Below are positions 44,700 through 57,639 of a stretch of 64,000 nt of DNA, piece by piece. Source of the DNA: Nageia nagi (taxonomy: Eukaryota; Pinophyta); NCBI GenBank assembly GCA_050084985.1, contig JBITNC010000001.1, positions 62,372,001 to 62,436,000 of the forward strand, given 5' to 3'. The position numbers and the translations under genes were made by a program. Below the pieces are notes generated by a model. The model was not told the DNA's origin. It worked only from the letters and a program-made list of their open reading frames with translations, and made no database searches. Positions within the stretch are counted from its first letter, which is position 1; each line of letters begins with the position of its first letter.

Positions 44700-47600
44700 T
44701 TTAAAAATTTATATTATAATTCTTAACCATAGCACAAAAAAATTCTCTCCTGCAATATTGCCAGTAATAGATTCGATAGTTAGCTATTGGAGTTGTTGCT
44801 AAATGATAATGAGTGTTGGAGGTAGATGTTTGATTGGGATGAAGTTGAGTTGGGATAAGTATTATTCCCTTTGAATAATCCATACTTGTGCATAATGATT
44901 TATTTTTTAATGAAGAGTACCAAGTTGAAATTTGGTTTGAATTGCTTGAAGGGCATTGATGAACTCTTTAATGATCAACTCCTTTAATTGAGTTATCTAT
45001 TTTGTATGGACACTATTATTTATTGTAGCTTCCTTAGTGTTTTTCTAACAATTGCTTCCCTTTATAATTTCTTATTTTCCAAGGCTAACACTTGGTTTTT
45101 GATTGTGTTTATCTCTTGGAGTTTGTTAACTAGTATTGGGAATTGCTTCTAAATTTTTCTCACCCATGTTTGGAACTTGATCATCTAAGCATTCATATAT
45201 GACATGTTGGTTTGTTTATGCTAATTTATGAGGTTTTAGATATATACACATATGACCTTTTAACTCTAAATATCACCCTTTAGCTCTTGAACAATGTTAG
45301 CTAGTTTACCCTTTTTTTACTTAAACTCCATTTCTTTCATTTAATGGAGTTGTTCCAACTCCATTTGTGGAAGTGCTACCCTTTCAACCTTCTTTGTAAT
45401 ATGATCAATCTCATCCTTTATGTTTGGGTGCTATTCAAACTCTTTTGTGAGTCAATATACTTCTTCTTGGAGCTATTTATTTCAGTTTCTCAACCCTACT
45501 TTATCATGTCTTTTTGCTTGGAGAAGCTTGTTAGTCATTTCCTTCTCAGTGTGTAACTCTTTAGTCTCCTTAGCCCACTGTTGTTGAAGAGTGTGTAGTT
45601 CATTTTCTTTTTATAACCAAAGGTTCTCCATTATGGTTTTAGTATTAGTTTGAGGTGAATTGGTAGTTACTATCATACTTTTATGTTGTTGATATTCCTT
45701 CAATTGAATGATTTCTTATTTATATTATTATAGATTATCCTTGTAGGTATCTATTATTTTCTCTATGTCTTCTTGGAATTATTATTTGATCTGACTAATC
45801 TCCTATTGTATATGAGTGGTAATAACCTTTAAGTACTCCTCTATGTTATGCTCAAGATGGAAATTAATGGATGGAAAGTGTTTATGGAGTATGGTGATGA
45901 GTTTGGTGGTGTTGATAGGTTATGTGAATTTGGAAAAAATGGTAATCATCAACTGTATTAGTTTCTTATTCATTCTAATTGGTGGAATGGAAGGGTGGTT
46001 GACATGTTTCTAGAGTTAGTGGACAACTGATTGGACTATCTTCATAAGCTCTTAGTGTTGAAACTTTTAATTATGGTTGAATGCCTCAATATTCTTCTTC
46101 ATAGCCTCGCTAATCAAGTAGTGATCAAGGATTGAGAAGTGGCTTGTATCAGCCATAATATATTATTGATTTCTAGTAAGGTGGGCATATAGAACTACTA
46201 ATTTGTGTGGTTTAATGAACTAGATAATGAATGTGTGGTATGATTTTAGGCATGAATGGTCCATGGGTGGCTATTTGTTCCTATTCTAATGAAGTGATGA
46301 GTTAATGATTATTGGCTACTAGTGGGGCTTTTCATTGATTTAGTGGTCATAATGGTGACATCTATAGGGTTATGATCATAAGGTATATATAATATATGGG
46401 AAGTGGTGATAGGTATTGGTATTGGAATTAGTTGGGTAATGGAAATAGAAATAGAAATAAACATAGAAGTAGAAATTGGAATAGCAATTGCAAATAAGGA
46501 GTTGGAGCTTTCTTGTATTATTTATATTGTGTGAATCGATTCTCCCAGTTGGATGTTTGGTGAAAACTATGTTTACTTCTTAATGATGGTGTGGGTTAAT
46601 TCCTTATTATATAATACCTCCCTAAATACCCTTCCCTAGAGTTGTTTCTTGGTGGTCAATTGTAATTATTGCTACTTTATGGTTAGGCCCTTCATTGCTA
46701 TGTTACCTTCTCCATTGGTTCTATAAGATTTCCTCCTCCATGGATTTGATCTCCAACTCTCATTCCTATTTATTTATCACACTTTTCAAGGAGGATGGTA
46801 CCATTTTAGTAAATTTCATTCTTGCTTGGTATTTACAGCTCAATTCCTTCTCCTTCTTTGTCTTCCTCTTCTTAAGGTACTCAATAATGCTTGGCATATA
46901 CCATAGTCAATCATATATGGTAGCTTGTCCCCAAGTATGATGATTTTGACTTATTACACCTTAGTGATATATCATTTATGGTCATGAATAGATACAATGA
47001 ACCATCAAACATATTTAAATAAGTGATAACCTATTTAGGTATCCTTGTGTACCCTTGGATCATATTCTACACTTATTTGACCCATGTGATGAAGTTCACT
47101 ACTCAGCCATGTAGATCATTATAAACTTCAACTATTGATCATGTTTTCTCCATATCAATTCAATCCATTATGCTAACAACTTGCTCTCCTTGCTTTTCTT
47201 TTTATTGAGCTTTTGACTTTGGTTGTTCAAAAGAAAATATTTGCAAAAAGTACATGGGGGCTAGAACCAATAAAGTTTCATACTTTAATATTGTGTTCTT
47301 TTTTACTATGGTATTTTTCAAATTATCATTATTCTTCAAATACTCCAAAAAGACACCTATGAGGGAAAATACTTTGTTTTAATGCATTATTTTGTAGGCC
47401 ATCATCGACTATGTTGTGGTAATACTATTAGTATTATTATTGTAGTACATTCTCTAGGATATGACTACTACCACTGCTTGGACATGGATCAAAATAATCA
47501 ATCTTTATTTTATATCCTTTATGTTGGTCTTTACATCCATGAAATACTATATTATTATAGATTTTATAGGGTTCCTTCTCACTATTAAATGGTTATGGTT

Positions 47601-49080
47601 AACTCCTTTATTTAACCCAATAACTCATTCAAAAATAAATTCTCTAATTTTGTACAACTTATCCAGCCATAGCTTATTCTTATGGTAGTAAATTCAAATA
47701 AACTTCACCACATTCCCATAGGAACATAAATCTAGTATGTTCAGTAGGTTTACCAAACCCACTTTGTCAAACATCTTTAGCTACTTTGATGTTAATTTCT
47801 CTTTGTCTACCCATACCTCTAAAATTTTGGGGTCTTCCAATTTTATGTTCTTGATGTAAGACATGGATTCATTGATGCCCTACACTTCATCCGATACCTC
47901 CATGAAATGGTAGCCAAGCAACCTTTCCACAAACCAATCTTCCTACTAAATAATCATATGTGGATTCTTCCTTTTTTATGCCATCCCCTCTACCTTTATT
48001 TTTAGTTCCTTCATTAGTGGCATTTGCAACTCTCCACTACTAGTGACTCTACTTCTCCATCTATAATGTTGGTTTTATTTTGGTGAGGTTTTCAAGTTAT
48101 GGGGAATTATCTTTATAGGGTTTAAAATCAATGAGTGGTGTTACATGTTGAATTGGTGGTATCATGGTTTATTTGATGAGTGTTTGATATGCAATGGTGG
48201 ATGAGGTGGTATTCTATAGTCATTTGTTGGATTGATGGTGGTGTGTTGTTCATTATGTTTGTGTCATGCAAATTAAATGTGTACATCTCAATTTGTACTC
48301 CCCACTCATGTTGGCTAATTTTGTTGAGGTGAGATTCAAATACCATGTAATACTTTTATAGAATCCCAATGCAATATAAATCTTCTACTTATGTTTATGA
48401 TTTAATTTTTGCATGTAAAGGTAAATGAAGGGATTTTTAATTAATGCATTTAATATTTCATGGATTAATATTTTTAGCTAGAATTCACTATAAATTTATG
48501 TTATGGGTTTTTAATTTTCTATCAATTTGTATTTGTATTTTTTATTTTTCCTACCTATTTTATCATGGTTAGACTAATGGAACCACAAATATTGATGAAC
48601 TAATTACTTGAAGGTGGTGGAATTTCATTCATAGGATTAGAGCAGATGTTATAGTTGTTGGTGGAGTACTACCAATAGGATCAAGAGTAGACAAAGTTTT
48701 CAAGAGCTACCATTGAATTATTGGCTCTATCATATGGAGTTAATTCTAACACCATTTGGTACCTACCACCTAGTTTCCATCATCCCTCTAGTCAACACCA
48801 GTAATGAGATGGTTAGTGAAGGAGGTTGTGCTTCAATTTTTGGTTGGTTATGTGTCATGTCATTGCATGGTTATTATTTTGCATACATGTAGACTATTAT
48901 TTTTTATCATTTTTGATACTACTCTTATGGTTATTTTTTACCCTATGTACTTTCCAACTTAATAAGGTTTTGGGTGAGGTACACTTTGTATTGTTAAGTT
49001 GTAAAAAGAAATAGAAAGCAAGAAATTTTTTCACTATCTTTGAAATCTATTATAACTAATCTATACTACTATAATACAAG
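44700..49080 (-). pseudogene. Decayed coiled-coil ORF downstream of Gypsy integrase (older element)
   Basis: Minus-strand sequence downstream of the integrase at 49090-50168 gives long stretches of readable protein broken by stops, many at Gln-like places. Around 47500-47900 there is KLWLDKLYKIREFIFE. At 46159-46075 a segment begins MADTSHFSILDHYLISEAMK. At 45300-45650 there is a heptad-like, Glu/Lys/Gln-rich part (KETKELHTEKEMTNKLLQAK, LQEEVY). It resembles the ORF at 52130-56030 in position and in its MA-x-TS...HYLI segment and coiled-coil tail. No known domain was recognised. Confidence 0.5.
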
Positions 49081-49089
49081 AGCATTTTT

Positions 49090-50168
49090 GAGTTATTCTC
49101 ATGTTTTATCATGTGACTCTTACATCCTACCAAGGAGTGTACTAATTTAGTCTATGTCCATTTACAAAACCTGGTAAAATTTACCCATCTAATATCTATA
49201 ATTTTATGATTCCTTTTCTTTTAATAGTGTGGACAATGTAAGTCCCAAGCCATTGAATTCTTAATTTTCTAGGATGATGTTTATACTATCATATAAAATG
49301 ACTTGGTCATTACTTTGAATTTTTTATTTTTTAATATGTATATCATGCCATTATTTTTATTGATTCTTTTCTTTGATTTGGTTGTATAAGGCTATCTATC
49401 AATTTTCATCCAATTGGTTGAGAGTCAAAAGTCATTATTATAATGATTGATTTTCATCAAGTCATGTTACTAGGGTGATTCTTAATGACAAAACTTAGAA
49501 TTCCATATGGACCATTGGTTCAATTCCATAAATCCATTCAAATGGTATTTTCTTATCTAATAGCTTATTAGTTATTATGTATACCTAGAGTACGATTGAT
49601 AATTTTTATTCCCAATCTGACCAAGAAATGGATACAATTTTTTTCAATGTTCATTCAAAAATTTTATTAATTGCTTGAATGGCTCCATTTGCTTGTGGAT
49701 GCTAGGTAGAGCTCTGATTATGTTGAATCATAACTTTAGTAAGTAACTTATTAATAGTGTGATTGATAAAATATTTTCCTTGATTAATTACAATTTATTT
49801 TGGACATTCAAACATTATGATTATATTTTGTGTATGAACTTCCTCTACTTCTAGCCATTGAGTGAGATATTATACCCCAATAATTATATATCTTGCCCCT
49901 AATTTACATGTTGGGGGTGATATAGGTTTAACAAAATTGATTGCCCATTTTCCAAATGGTTGTGAAGGTAGTACTAATTGAAGTGGAAGTTCATCTTATG
50001 TGGATGGGCAATCCATTATTTGGTAGATATCATAACTCTTAGTATACAAGTGGGCATCATGATGGAGAGTAGGCCACCATAATTCAACTTGTAATACCTT
50101 CTTACTTGTTAAATCTCCATCAAAATGACCTCCATATATCTTATTATGTGCTTCCCTAAGTGTTTATT
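49090..50168 (-). pseudogene. Gypsy integrase fragment (older element)
   Basis: Minus-strand reading from the right edge: REAHNKIYGGHFDGD (zinc-binding part, about 50110-50165), LWWPTLHHDAHLY, PFGKWAINFVKPISPP, ARYIIIGV (about 49880), HPQANGAIQAINK (Glu expected in this block is Gln), PFEWIYGIEPMVHMEF, and a C-terminal WLGPY-like segment near 49200. The first catalytic Asp position (V-x-YLTQW) is a stop. The sequence is cut on its N-terminal side exactly where the LTR of the right-hand Gypsy element starts, consistent with that element having inserted here. Confidence 0.75.
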
Positions 50169-52040
50169 GATATAAATGTAACCTTAAGGATTTTGTCTGG
50201 TCAAGTTCTCCATTGCCTACAATAATAAGGTCCTTGAAAGAGTAGAATGGTGGTGGGGATGCACTCATGTTAGTTTTATGCTTAGTCTCCAAATCATATG
50301 TTGGTTCCTATCTATTATGAAGGTTAAAAGTAAGAGGAAAGAGATAAAAAGGTAAAGAGTAATAGGAAAGAGATTCACATTTAAACTAAACATAAATAAG
50401 AACTATATAGCCTTAGCATTGTAGCATAGGAAGCAATCCATAAATAAGATTATGAATAGAAAACTATCTTACCCTTAGGGTATCATAATCACAAGGCATA
50501 GCTAGAACTTAAGACATCATTTCATACATTACATTCACAAAATGTAACAAACATCTACTTGTCATAAAGGGTAAAGCATCATTAATATGGATTATCATAT
50601 ATGAAAGTATCTCATATACTTGGGTAAATTTGCTAAAATGTTTGACCATTTGGACTTATAACAATCCACTATTTATACATTTACATGCTTGATTGGGTAG
50701 CTATCTATCATTAATATACATAAATACTTCTCTTGATTGAAAATAGTAAGCAAAACTATTTATAATTAATATTACAACTATGTTAAATTACATAGTAATC
50801 TAGTACCAATTAGCATTATAGTTTGGAAATTTGAAATTTCTAAGTTGTTAAATTGATTGAGTTATAATATTTCTAGTTTTTCTTTGACTACTTTCTCCTT
50901 ATTTTGTAACTGATTGAGGATGTACTTGTATGTAACTTGATTGGTACAATCTAACATTATGCTTTATCTATAGTTATCTACTTCTCTACAACCATTAATG
51001 ATCATCATTGTATTTCTGATTACATGGAATAATGGGAGCAATGAATAGTATATCATTGATTTCCAAGAAGAAATTGCTACTATCATGTGGAATTGAGTCA
51101 TAGTTGACACATTGATAGAGCTCCAAGGGTCAAACACTTAAGATCAAGTGGACCCAAGTGTTACTTCCTACCCATTATTCTTCTTTCAATCTGGTAGATT
51201 TATTTCTCCTTGGTGGGCTTTATCAATTCTTTGAAGGGCCCTTAGTACCCAAGGATTTTGTGTAAAAGGTATGATGTCATCATTCAAAATTGGTAGACTT
51301 TGTTAGATTATCTTCATGTATTATCTCCTACTAGATATGAATAGTACTTGTTAGATGTAGTACTTCCTTCCATTGCTTATGGTAAGGCACATTGATTTTA
51401 TCAAAAGGTTCTAATGCCATCATTCAAAATTGATGAGTTCTATTGATTCTCATCATGAAACATTACCCACCATTACTTGTCTTGGGACTCGTTGGTTTTC
51501 TACAAAATTAGTGACATCACTACTAAAAAATTATGGGTTTTATTTCATCTACTTGAGATATCTCCCACTAATATTTAGTACTTAGTCGAGACTTCCTTTT
51601 GAAAAATGGTGGGTTCTATTATATTACCCACTAGTGATCTAGACATGAACCAAACTTGTATTTACAACAACTCCTATATTTTATATTTACAATAACTCTT
51701 AGAGTTTGTAAAGATACTTACTTCCCTTTACAATATTGCCCAAATATGGTACATTTATCTTTGATCATGACTTAGACAAAATATTTATGAATGTTGACTC
51801 TTCTATACACATAGTTCCTAGGATTACCACAACACCTACTAGATAGTGAATAGAACTTTTGGAGAAAAATACCTAAAGGCTAACACATATATAAATAATA
51901 CCTAGATGTTGCTAGCACCCAAAAGTATTTAGACTTGATGTAATATTGAAAAAAGGCTAAATACATGTGAAAGGGAAAGCGGAAATAAGAGTTAGTAAGG
52001 ATTTATTAAAATAAATGAAAGAATAAAGAATGATAAAGTA
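50169..52040 (-). repeat. 3' LTR of the large Gypsy element
   Basis: Homology to 62498-64000 begins at TGATATAAATGTAACC (50169) and is continuous to at least 51660, where the right copy leaves the window. The right boundary, near 52040, is inferred from a purine-rich GTATGGGG on the minus strand. It contains three to four diverged repeats of about 110 bp (51230-51650) built around CATCATTCAAAATTG. Confidence 0.75.
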
Positions 52041-52129
52041 TTACCCCATACTCAAAGTGTAATTCTAAAAGAATATAATCTTCTAGTGGCTCGCAAGGTC
52101 TTCGCTTGTTAAAGAACAGAACCCTCTAC

Positions 52130-55100
52130 TTGTTGCTCCCAACTGTATGTTCAAATGAAGCCTTTGTAGGAGTCTTTGGTGGTGGAATTAGCTCTATAGG
52201 TAGTAAGTATTGAATCGTTTTATTTAATTCTTTTAGGTCCTAATAATCAACTTGTGACAAAAGAAGGAAAGCTTGTATTTTTACAATGTCTACTCTAAAC
52301 CTTATCAACACATTCTCCAATCTCCTAGCATGAAAGAATCTTGCAGTTGCCTCTTGAATGAGGTTATTTATTTGCTATAAATCTAATATTTGATTCTAAA
52401 TAAATGATTATTCTAAAAATTGAATGGTATTGGACACCCATCTTATAGCACTACCTTGTACATCTTGCTCCTCCCATAATTTTGAAGCTTTCAATTCAAC
52501 TAAAGAATGAAAAAAATTATTGATAAAGCCAAGCTCTATGTTGAGCTAATGTTTATTGATTTCTATATTGAACACCAAATTCTTGAGTTCACCTATATCC
52601 TAGGCTCTCCTCAAAAATATTTTTCTGGGCCTAGGAGTAATTGTAGCTATATCTCTTTCTTAAGGGTTCTCATCCAACTCTGCATTCTTTCAAGTACTGA
52701 TCTTGGTAATCATGAGTTAGCTTATGAAGAGCAATTTGAGTATTATACTATTGAATAGCTTGTTCAATATGATTTTTCAATAATTGTAACTACAAAAAAC
52801 CTACCAAATTTTCTTTAATTTGTTCCGCCAGGGATATTTTGAAGCCTTTTATAATTAGTAACAACTTTGTATTATCATTTTTAAGCACTTTGTTAGTTGC
52901 TATTATCTTTTATAATTATCCTTCAATTTGTTTAGCTTTATTGGCCATCTATGACTATAGCTTGAGCTTTGAGATCTTGTATTAATTTATTTGCACTATA
53001 TAACTCTACTTTATTTAATTCCATGATCTTTTCAAACTCTATTTTTTTCTTATCAAGTTTTCTAGGTAATTCTTTTTTTGATTTTGCAATCTGATAACTA
53101 TATTATCTTTGAGCAAGAAGTCTTTCTTATATTGGTATATCTTCTTATTCAATCTATTTAAGCCTCCATGACTTGGAGACTTTTACTAGCTACTATGTAA
53201 GTATTTATACAAAATTTGGATTGATCTGTATTCAATGCACTTTGTATATTTACATAAATAATAGCTATGGGAGTAGTTTCCAATTATCCTTTTTTAAAAT
53301 ACATATATGCAATTTTAATATCCCCCATTTATGTAACCTTACTCAAAATTCTTGACTATTACTTAGGGAGCATAGGAGGCTTATTAACAAAAGTTTTCCA
53401 ATTAATGGGCTCTATTATTTGTGTAGAAAAAATGCTCCTAATCTCCTCTAGTGAGGCTATAGGAATTAAATAATGTTGGGGAGTATTTACACTTGATGTA
53501 GATGCCATGGTCTATTTCTCTAGCTATGGGCTCTTAGGAGGGGTTGAGGTTGAAACTTTCACCTCTTGTTCCCTTTATTTCACCATAGTTTCTTCTTCAA
53601 CAATCTTGTTCATTGTTTCAGATTCTTTCTTTTTTTAGGTTCATCATCATCATCATCATCCCTCACTTTGCCTTTAGGTGCAGCTATTATGGAACCACCT
53701 ATTTCAAGAATATTACCTTTGCCTTGTTGAATCTCCCTCTTCTCCTTTTCTGGTGCTTCCTTTGAGGTAGTGACATTTATATCCTATCATGCTTGTTTCC
53801 TTTGCATCAAACATTTATGTTTCCTTTATGATAGCCTCTAGCATTTCTTCACTATATTTTAGAGCTAGAGATGAAGTCCTTTATGCATGGGGTTATGAAG
53901 TGTAGGGTTTCTTTGCTAGTTTTTCCTCTTTTTTTGGGTCTTATTATTTTTGTTCTAGTGTTTGAATTCTTCTTCTTATTTTTGGGTAGGATTCCCATGA
54001 AGTAGGGATTGTCTCCAACGGATCTTGTTTTTTGCTCCTTGGTTATTTTGATTTAAATGGTTCTCCAATCTCTATTCCCCTTATTGTTGTGATTGATTTT
54101 CCTTGAAAATTTGGAAGAAGAGGTTTACCCAATTCTAGCAAGGGGTCTTTAGAATACTTTGACTCCTACTAATTTTCATAACTAAATTTATCAAACAATT
54201 GATTTTCAATATGATAAATCTTTATGGTGTGTTAAAATCTAAACTTTTTGAAATAAAAAATTTTATTGGATCCCCAACCCAAATATGTCAACTAGGTGAG
54301 TACCTCCTAGCTTAAGGCAAAATCTTACCATCTATTTTTCCAATTCCTATATATTTTGATCCCTTCAAGTGCCATCCAAACCTTATTAAGAGGTATAAAT
54401 TCCCATTATAGGGATGCTTTGGCTTCTTGCTCAATTTGATTCACAAAATATTCTACATAAGGTCTATGCTCATGAGCAAAGGTTGGGTGCTTCTTATCTA
54501 ACCTTATCACTTTTTTCATTTTCTTTAAAGGATCATACATCCAAAGGACTTCTTCCATATCTAGTTTAAAATTCTATAGAATAAAATTGGCTAGGCTATC
54601 TTTACACCCTAATTCTAACAAAGTGAAATTTTTAGTAGTAGCTAATATATCTATAATAGATTTAAAACTATCCCTGGATCCATACTTAGTCTCTATAGAA
54701 CAAATTTTTCTACCCATCTCCATAGAATACAACTGGGTAGTTACATACTTAGGTAAGAAAAAAGGGTTTTCAAAATATCCATACCTAATAATTATGGTGC
54801 AATCTTTAAGAAAATACCAATCACCAAATTTTTCCCCTTTGTAACTCCTATATGATGCTTTGGCACAATCTGCTAAGATGCTTCTTGATCATAATTTGCA
54901 CCATTTATGTGTAGAATTTATCCATGAACTCATAATATGACCCATGAAATTTGGTTAATTTTGGGACCCTCAAATCAATTTGAGATGGTCTAGTTATTAG
55001 GGTATTAGGATGCATTTGTAGGCCTACTTCCACCAACTTTTCAATATTTTTGTGGACTAGGAGCCACCAAAGATATGAAGAATGCCTAAAATCTAATTTT

Positions 55101-56030
55101 TAAATTTTAAAAAGATATATTCTTATATTATTCAAGATGAAAATGAGAAATTCATATCAGATATGTGCTTCTATAATATTATAAGCCATCCTTACCATGG
55201 ATTCATCTACTTCAATTTGGGTATTCTTTCCTAGGATGATTGCCAAAGCTTGCATTACTTTTCTATCATGCACCTTTTCAAATAAGATAATTTCATAGCT
55301 CAACCAAAGCTTTGTAGTCATGTTTCCCTATTACCTTTCATCTATATAGTTTAGAATTGCATCATCATTCCTATAAAAATCATTCTTTTCTCTTTTTAAG
55401 TCAATTTATTTCTTCACATCAAACATCCAATCAGCTAAAATGATAAATGCTTGAATAATGGACTCAATAGAGTAGTTCAGTATCAATTCCATTTTCATCT
55501 TAGACACTTCTTTTTTGTTGTTGGTATTTAAAGACCACTATCTTATAACCTTATTGGCTATGCCTATGTGCCATTGAATACAATAGCTTAGGGCAAGTGA
55601 ATGACTCATAGGGAACATAATAAGCCAAGCCTTAGTCGATCATTACGTCTCTATTAGAGTGTTTCAATGACTTTCCTTTACCCTTAACCTCGGGCTTCAT
55701 ATGTTGCAATAGGATTTTTTTGGGATCAACCCTACATGTATCAATGTGATTTATTACCCCCATTTCAGTCTAGTTCACTCCAAGAGCATTTTCAAGGTAT
55801 TCATTCTAAATGGTAATTAGGTTAGCATCTACCTACTCAGAGTCAACTCGAGTTGATGGTTCAGATGCTATCATGGTGTTTGCAATTTTCTTAGAACCTT
55901 GGGTTTGGATATAGAAATTGAAAACTACATTATATAAAGCTCTATAACTTTGTTCTTCCTTACTCAATGCTCTATAAACTCTAGGCTTAGGTTACTCAAG
56001 AAACTTATACTCTAAAATGGCTAAGTGTCG
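52130..56030 (-). pseudogene. Large unknown ORF downstream of integrase (broken)
   Basis: About 1,300 codons of minus-strand sequence between integrase and the 3' LTR read as protein interrupted by stops, often TAA/TAG where Gln would fit. In order: STRVDSE near 55850; MKPEVKGKGKSLKHSNRDV near 55670; FGDWYFLKDC, then RYGYFENPFF near 54750-54830; HPTFAHEHRPYVEYFVNQIE near 54430-54500. An acidic DDDDDD followed by KKRK (about 53630-53680) comes next, then MASTSSVNTPQHYLIPIASL (about 53450-53510). A Lys/Glu/Leu-rich coiled-coil-like region (52500-53050) and an end near 52130 follow. I recognise no known domain. The position is where envelope-like ORFs occur in Athila-type elements, but no clear membrane segment was seen. 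Confidence 0.55.
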
Positions 56031-56379
56031 AATAAAAAGGTAAGGGATGTATTTTACTTATATGAGGTTAGTGATGGATATCTATTAATGGCACTTAATG
56101 TTTAGGAATATCAAGGTTTGAGAATTGTATGGGTTGGTAGATAACAAGTGGTAATGAATTTATTTGGAGTGCATTAAATTGAAATAGAGGTAAGGCATGA
56201 TAATTAGAAGATTTGATGAGATTCTTTCCTTAAATTTTATCCTTTATACTAATAGCTGCTAGTGCATTTAGTGTTAAATATGCACCATGCCTAATTAATA
56301 TTTATCATTAATGGCTACCTACATTCTTATAGAACATGCTTGTATAGAAATTTACAAGTTCTCAAGGGGTGTTATGAAA

Positions 56380-57600
56380 TCACCCTATCACCTGATAATT
56401 TTTTACATAGATCTTGTTACCTAAGATAGGTAGTTCTCTAGATCCAATGATATCTTGTAATTTGAATGCATTATTCTACATTGCTTCAATGATGATATAG
56501 GGTTCACTCCATAAGGAGTCAAACTTTTTATGCTTTTTAGGCTTTGCTCTTTCCTCATCCCATCTAAGGATAATATTTCCCTTTACAAACTTCACCTAGG
56601 AAGACTTCTTCTTATCAACCCACTCCTTGACTATCTGCTAGCAATGTTGAAAAGAGTCATATACTTTGTTCTAGTCCTCTTCTAATTTGAGAAGCTGATT
56701 GAACCTAGCTTGCAATGGTTCAAGATCATAGTCTCCCATTTATTGCAAAATTTTTAATGCATGTGACTCAATATGAATTGGCAATATAAGTCTTTTTGTC
56801 ATAGACTAATGCATATAGGGATGTCTTGATAAATGATTTAACATTGATCTTGTCTTCCCATAATTCATAATCCAAATGTGTATGTCATTATATAAGATTC
56901 CCTTTAATTTTTCTTTTAATGATTTGGGTCAAGTTCTTGTTAGTTGATTCAACTAACCCATTACCTTACATGTAATAATTCAAAGAGAATAGCCAATAGA
57001 TTCCATACTTAGCAACAAAGTTTGATAGATTACCTCCAATGAATGCAATACCATTATTTGAGATAATTTTTTGTGGGATCCCTAAGCAAGTGGTTATCCT
57101 TTTTATCATTTCTATCATTGCCTCTTGATCTACATTCTTACATAGCATAGCTTCTGACCATCTAGTAAAATAATCTATTGGAGTAAATATAAACTTATGG
57201 CCCACTTAGGAATTTGGGTTTATAAAACCAATGAAGTCCATACCCCATTATTGGAAAGGTTCCTCAACCACCATAGGCTTAAGAGGCATGGAATTTATCT
57301 CTTTTTTCCCAAATATCTAGTACATTTTTTACACTCCTAGGTTATCTTGAATGAATCTTGAAATATGGTCAACCAATAGTACCCAAATTGTAATACTTTT
57401 GTTGCAATTTTTGGTCCACTATAATGTCTTCTAGAGAATCCATAATGAAATTCATGCAATATTCTTTGGGCTTCATCATGAGTTACACATGTTAATAGGG
57501 TTTGATCAAAGTTTTTCCTATAAATACAATCATATATCATTACAAAATTTAAACCTTGCAACCTAAACCTCCTTCTTTGAAACCTATCCAAAGATTCAAG
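56380..57600 (-). pseudogene. Gypsy integrase of the large element (broken)
   Basis: Minus strand. The H2C2 zinc region and flank lie at 57591-57337 (RFQRRRFRLQGLNFVMIYD, then HEFHYGFSRRHYSGPKIATK). The core is at 57205-56930 (FIFTPIDYFTRWSEAM with the first Asp intact, ISNNGIAF where the second Asp is Asn, and GLVESTNK with Glu intact). The C-terminal part continues to about 56380 (KGNIILRWDEERAKP, KFDSLWSEPYIIIEA). That segment is typical of Tat-lineage integrases without a chromodomain. Frame shifts near 56930 and 56880. Confidence 0.82.
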
Positions 57601-57639
57601 ACATTTACTAGGTTGGAAATAAAAAATAATTTATTTTAT

